Assembly: GCF_017353175.1 (NCBI RefSeq)
Contig: NZ_JAFMYW010000002.1
Coordinates: forward strand, 1,054,001-1,118,000
Direction: 5' to 3'
Origin: Fibrella forsythiae
GTDB taxonomy: Bacteria; Bacteroidota; Bacteroidia; Cytophagales; Spirosomataceae
Length of the DNA: 64,000 bases
Part shown: in pieces, positions 60,118 through 64,000 of the stretch
Layout of the letters: every line of letters begins with the position of its first letter
How positions within the stretch are numbered: the first letter of the stretch is position 1
Notes under the pieces: model-generated
The model's database searches: none
What the model saw: only the letters and a program-made list of their open reading frames with translations
Told to the model about the DNA's origin: nothing
Made by a program: the position numbers and the translations under genes

Positions 60118-61806
60118 ATGAAACTCATTCATACAAATAAGCTTATTGCCTCAGTGCTTGCAACGGTTGTTCTGATGGGGTCCGTATCTTCCTGCAAGGA
60201 TCAACTGGACGTTGGTAACCCAAACGCACCAACGCTGGCCGCCAACGTAAGCAACGAGGCCGGGCTCATCGGGTTTGCCCAGGGTGGGGTATACGTAAAC
60301 GGTTTTCTGAACGGTGACGGCTGGTTAGGTAACAGCTACTTCTCGTTACCCTGGGGCTACAGTGAACTCATGGCCGATAACGTTGGGGCCGATGCCTCGA
60401 ACAACCAGATCACAACGATTGGCGTACCCGATTATATGATTCTGGACGATGGCACAAAGCTGACGAATCCGGCGCCGCAGATCAGCATTATCCGCGCCTA
60501 TAACAGCCGGGCTGCCACCGGAGCAGGAAACAACCCGCTTTATTACCAATGGCTGAATATGTATGCCCTGAACAACGTCTGTAACCAGATACTGGACATT
60601 ACGGCAACAGTCAAGTTTGACGGCGATGCGGCCAGCCGCGCCAATACCATGAGGGCCTGGGCGTACTGGTGGAAAGGCTACGCCTACGGATCAATCGGGT
60701 CAATGTATTATGCTGGGCTGATCGCTGACCAGACGGGCGTGACTAGCGGTGGGTACGTACTACACGATGCCATCATCAATAAGTCGAACGATTACTACAA
60801 TCTGGCGGCTACCACATTGGGTAAGATAACCAGCGTGTCTGACTATCAGACGGTTATGGGTAAGCTTATTCCCGCGTTTATTCAGGTTGGTAATGGCACT
60901 GTGCCAACTATCGACATGTGGAAACGGAATATTAATACCATGCTGGCCCGGAACATTCTGGTAAACAAGCTGGCACCGTTTGTTAAGGGTAACCCGGCCG
61001 CTACGATCGCTAAGTCATCAACAACGGCTATGACGGCTGCCGACTGGAACAGCGTGTTGACCCTGGCTACCAACGGGATCAAGAAAGGCGATGCCGTCTT
61101 TACTGAGCGCAGCACGGCGTCGAACTCGCCGTTCTCACCAACGGGTGGTACTGTTGCCGCATTAACCTCAAACGTGAATACCAGCTCGACGTTTAAAATC
61201 AGCGAGCGGTTCATGCAGTCTTTCAACGCGGGCGATCAGCGGGTGGCGAATAACTTCAATACCAAGACGATGTACAAAAACAACTATTCGTTTACCACAC
61301 GCTACAGTATGGTGCCGAACGGTAATGGAGTTGCTGGTGTGTATGTCTATGGTTCTAAGGATGTGGGTGCTCATGAAGTGTACATGGCCGGCAGCTACGA
61401 AGAGAATGCGCTGATGCTGGCCGAAGCTAATATGCGTTTGGGCAACATTGAAACTGGCCTGGGCTTTGTTGATGCCGTTCGTGCCTACCAGGGGGCTGGT
61501 GTACCGGTTACAGTTGGTACTAAACTGACGCTGGCGGGTGCTCTGACCGAACTCACTAAAGAAAGACGGGTAGCGCTGTTTAGCCGGGGGCTGGCTTTTT
61601 ATGATAACAGACGGTGGGGCTGGATCTATGATATTGCCAACGGCGGTGGTAGCTACGGGAATGTCATGATCACGTCGGCCGGAACGGTTATCAATAAAAA
61701 CGTGACCATCAATTATAATTTCCTGGATTATTGGGACGTACCTGCCGATGAGTCAGTGTTGAACGCCACAACAGGAGGTGTAGCCACGAAGAATCCGAAT
61801 TTTTAG
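60118..61806 (+). CDS. SusD/RagB-family lipoprotein, copy 2
   Basis: The product has 562 residues. A signal sequence ends in MGSVSSC, giving a lipid anchor at the cysteine in SSCKDQLDVGNPNAP. The helical body contains NPLYYQWLNMYALNNVCNQILD and WAYWWKGYAYGSIGSMYYAG, also found in copy 1. The C-terminal motif is LMLAEANMRLGNIETGLGFVDAVRAYQG and ALTELTKERRVALFSRGLAFYDNRRWGW. It starts 18 bp after SusC copy 2. It is followed by an intrinsic terminator at 61834. Confidence 0.94.
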   Translation: MKLIHTNKLIASVLATVVLMGSVSSCKDQLDVGNPNAPTLAANVSNEAGLIGFAQGGVYVNGFLNGDGWLGNSYFSLPWGYSELMADNVGADASNNQITTIGVPDYMILDDGTKLTNPAPQISIIRAYNSRAATGAGNNPLYYQWLNMYALNNVCNQILDITATVKFDGDAASRANTMRAWAYWWKGYAYGSIGSMYYAGLIADQTGVTSGGYVLHDAIINKSNDYYNLAATTLGKITSVSDYQTVMGKLIPAFIQVGNGTVPTIDMWKRNINTMLARNILVNKLAPFVKGNPAATIAKSSTTAMTAADWNSVLTLATNGIKKGDAVFTERSTASNSPFSPTGGTVAALTSNVNTSSTFKISERFMQSFNAGDQRVANNFNTKTMYKNNYSFTTRYSMVPNGNGVAGVYVYGSKDVGAHEVYMAGSYEENALMLAEANMRLGNIETGLGFVDAVRAYQGAGVPVTVGTKLTLAGALTELTKERRVALFSRGLAFYDNRRWGWIYDIANGGGSYGNVMITSAGTVINKNVTINYNFLDYWDVPADESVLNATTGGVATKNPNF

Positions 61807-62106
61807 AAAAAGTAACCAGTGGTCTGTAGTGTAAAAAGCCCGGTCTGAGTAGGCCGGGCTTTTCTTGATTGCTATCTGTAACAGAAAACTAGTTATAAGC
61901 TACTAGAGCAATATTGTTTCGTGCGTGTATCGAATGAAAACTATTATATCTAAGAAAAGTATAAAAACGGAATAATATTTTGTCTTTTTAGCGGGTAACC
62001 AATCGATAAATTGGTAAAAATGGAATCAGAAAGTTTTTTGCTCGTTAATTGAGTTTTAATTTCGCGGCCAAGAGGTTAGTGTATTTTAACTTACTAAAAG
62101 CAAAGT
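61807..62106. other. 300-bp AT-rich intergenic region before susC copy 3
   Basis: It has the terminator of pair 2 and the promoter region of copy 3. TAATTTCG (62057-62064) is one base from the -7 box, but no TTG sits 20 bp before it. No gene is visible. Confidence 0.45.
61834..61863 (+). terminator. intrinsic terminator after SusCD pair 2
   Basis: AAAAGCCCGG and CCGGGCTTTT pair perfectly around a 10-base loop, 27 bp after the stop codon. Confidence 0.88.
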
Positions 62107-64000
62107 ATGAAACATGTATTACTTGTATGCTTGATATTGTCATCGTCACTCTGGACTCTATGCGTAGGGCAAGACAAGACAGTAACCGGTAGAATTATCT
62201 CTGCTGAAGATGGGTCAGCCATTCCAGGTGTGTCTGTAATGGTGAAGGGAACCACGCGTGGGACCTCCTCAGACGCACAGGGTAATTATTCGCTGCCAGT
62301 TCCAGGTAGTAAAGCCACGTTGGTTTACAGCTTTATCGGCTCCACAACTCAGGAGATAGCTGTTGGCAATCAGTCTGTCATAAATGTGTCGCTAGCCAAT
62401 GAATCACGCCTGCTGTCTGAAGTGGTAGTAACCGGTTATGGCCAGCAGATCAAGCGCGACCTGACGGGTAATATTGCCAAAATTCGCCCGGCCGATATTC
62501 AGGATCAGCCCGTAACCAGCTTCGATCAGGCTATTCAGGGTAAAGCTGCCGGAGTGCAGGTCAACGCGGGAAGCGGTAAACTTGGGCAGGGGATTCAGGT
62601 GAATATTCGGGGGAAATCATCCGTGTCTGCGTCTAACCAGCCATTGTATGTTGTTGACGGAACGCCCGTTACAACCGACAACCTGTCGTTCAACTCGGCT
62701 GCCACCAACCCACTGTCTGATATTAATCCACAGGATATCGAAAGTATCGAGATTCTGAAAGATGCCTCGGCCGGTGCTATTTACGGGTCGAGGGCGGCAA
62801 ACGGAGTAGTGCTGATTACCACCAAAAAAGGGAAAGCGGGTCGTACTAATGTTACGTTTGGTATTCAGGCCGGAAGTAGCAAACCAACGCGGAAAGTACA
62901 GTTTTTGAACACACAGCAATACGTTGACTTCTACCTGAAAGCGGCCGCCAACTCCGACCGTATTGATGGGTATGACGCCGCCGATCCTGATTCGTACACG
63001 ACCTACATGAAAGATTTCTTCGTGACGCAGGGGCTGGGTACGTTCGGAACCGACAAGCAGGCAAGTACAAACTGGGGCGATCTGTCATACCAGGATGCGC
63101 CGTATCAGCAGTACGACATGAACATCAATGGCGGTAACGACAAAACGACGTTCTACCTATCGGGTCAGCTGCTGGATCAGAAAGGTATTCTGATTGGCAA
63201 CGCGCTGAAACGGTATTCGGGCCGCATCAACCTCGATCACAAAATCTCTGATCGGTTCCGGGTGGGTTTCAATACAGGCTTGTCGCGTACGTTCAACGAG
63301 CGTCTGTCTGGCGACCGTCAGTTCGACAACCCGATGCAGATGGTGGCCCTGCCGCCTATGACCCCATCGCTCGACCCGGTTACGGGTTTACCAGCGGGGA
63401 CACCTCCCGGCGACATCAGCATTCCGTACTATTACAACCCGATTGTGAACATCGGCAACTCGCTCTTTAACACAACAGTTTACCGCAACATCAGCAATGT
63501 ATATGGTCAGCTGGGCATCATCAAGGGGCTTACGTTCCGCTCGGAATTTGGTCTGGACGTGCTGAACCAGCAGGAGGAGTTGTATTACAGCAGCAAAACG
63601 CAGCGTAACTCAGGGTCGCCACTGGGCGAAGCATCGAACCGCTACGTACGGGTTGAAAACTACACGACCAACAACTTCTTCAGCTACAATACGGTGCTTG
63701 GCCGGAACACGATCGATGGGATTGTCGGTATGTCGTACCAGCAGTCGCAAACCAGGGCTAACCTTGCTGAAGGGCAGGACTTTCCGTCGGATGCGTACAA
63801 GCAGATTGCCAGTGCAGCCCGCAAAACAAACGCCAGTTCGTCGGCCACTGACTACCGGTTCCTATCATACTTCGCCCGGGCCAACTACAAATTTGCCGAC
63901 CGGTACCTGCTGGGTGTAAGCGCCCGAATTGATGGTTCGTCGCGTTTTGGGCTGGATAGCCGCTACGGTTTCTTCCCGGCTGTATCGGCGGGGTGGGTAT
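62107..64000 (+). CDS. SusC/RagA-family receptor, copy 3, cut by window edge
   Basis: From the ATG at 62107 the frame is open to the right edge (about 631 residues seen). The order is signal peptide (MKHVLLVCLILSSSLWTLCVGQD), regulatory-like domain (TVTGRIISAEDGSAIPGVSVMVKG), the start of the plug at VVVTGYGQQIKRDLTGNIAKI and plug motif DINPQDIESIEILKDASAGAIYGSRAANGVVLITTKKG. This is the classic SusC form and is more distant from copies 1 and 2, which have VVTGxGVAT instead. The barrel and any SusD partner lie beyond the window. Confidence 0.95.
   Translation, partial: MKHVLLVCLILSSSLWTLCVGQDKTVTGRIISAEDGSAIPGVSVMVKGTTRGTSSDAQGNYSLPVPGSKATLVYSFIGSTTQEIAVGNQSVINVSLANESRLLSEVVVTGYGQQIKRDLTGNIAKIRPADIQDQPVTSFDQAIQGKAAGVQVNAGSGKLGQGIQVNIRGKSSVSASNQPLYVVDGTPVTTDNLSFNSAATNPLSDINPQDIESIEILKDASAGAIYGSRAANGVVLITTKKGKAGRTNVTFGIQAGSSKPTRKVQFLNTQQYVDFYLKAAANSDRIDGYDAADPDSYTTYMKDFFVTQGLGTFGTDKQASTNWGDLSYQDAPYQQYDMNINGGNDKTTFYLSGQLLDQKGILIGNALKRYSGRINLDHKISDRFRVGFNTGLSRTFNERLSGDRQFDNPMQMVALPPMTPSLDPVTGLPAGTPPGDISIPYYYNPIVNIGNSLFNTTVYRNISNVYGQLGIIKGLTFRSEFGLDVLNQQEELYYSSKTQRNSGSPLGEASNRYVRVENYTTNNFFSYNTVLGRNTIDGIVGMSYQQSQTRANLAEGQDFPSDAYKQIASAARKTNASSSATDYRFLSYFARANYKFADRYLLGVSARIDGSSRFGLDSRYGFFPAVSAGWV

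Larger units (their letters stand above)
257..61743. repeat. dispersed 9-mer AACGTACCT/AGGTACGTT
   Basis: The coordinates span first to last core copy found. Exact 9-mer copies on one strand or the other include 257, 2067, 2084, 6816, 11326, 11348, 28195, 28210, 45812 and 50447, among about 28. With one-base variants at the first position, the 8-base core ACGTACCT occurs about 46 times by hand count. It is often extended to AACGTACCTG. Confidence 0.8.

Overview
The window looks like chromosome from a Spirosoma-like Bacteroidota (order Cytophagales). The evidence is SusC/SusD outer-membrane pairs, two proteins with type IX secretion (T9SS) sorting tails, an LpxC-FabZ fusion, Bacteroidota-type -7 boxes (TAnnTTTG), almost no Shine-Dalgarno sequences, and families common in this group (DUF4920, DUF3500, MORN/TonB-C proteins, DUF7948). 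I see no phage, transposase, integron or CRISPR array. The genus is inference.

Layout. 1-2.1 kb: two tandem DUF418 membrane proteins, the first cut by the window edge. 2.1-6.1 kb: pentapeptide-repeat protein, WD40 protein, cysteine desulfurase. 6.1-8.4 kb: a DoxX-like protein, an FMN reductase and an SDR, with a HxlR-like dyad. 8.5-11.3 kb: three tandem MORN/TonB-C paralogues and a small ORF. 11.4-20 kb: RidA, DUF3500 protein, O-methyltransferase, lipoprotein, a transsulfuration enzyme, an unlisted 41-residue membrane protein, YceI, MarR, a BamA-like protein and a GNAT. 20-29 kb: FdhD, a large secreted GH13 amylase, a five-PAS histidine kinase, and dnaX. 28.9-39 kb: hexuronate genes (tagaturonate reductase and MFS transporter), a membrane protein of unknown function, amidohydrolase, small secreted proteins, and a giant SBBP/PKD/T9SS protein. 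39-45 kb: a lipid A operon read leftwards (HD hydrolase, lpxD, lpxC-fabZ, lpxA, ABC ATPase) with a related inverted-repeat element of about 105 bp in each of its three inner gaps. 45-51 kb: a CAT-anticodon tRNA, a ribbon-helix-helix-like protein, a response regulator, a large unrecognised secreted protein, cyclase, metallo-hydrolase and patatin. 51.6-64 kb: two complete SusC/SusD pairs and the start of a third SusC.

The most unusual signal is a dispersed 9-mer, AACGTACCT (complement AGGTACGTT). I counted about 46 copies of its 8-base core ACGTACCT on the two strands, where about 2 are expected by chance. Copies lie in genes and between them, in roughly equal orientation, and sometimes form inverted pairs that act as terminator-like hairpins at stop codons. 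This resembles the DNA uptake sequences of Haemophilus and Neisseria, which I do not know to be described for this group. Other unusual items are perfect inverted repeats (up to 41 bp) that include the last codons of genes, and the lpx-operon elements, one of which seems to have overwritten the start codon of the ABC gene.
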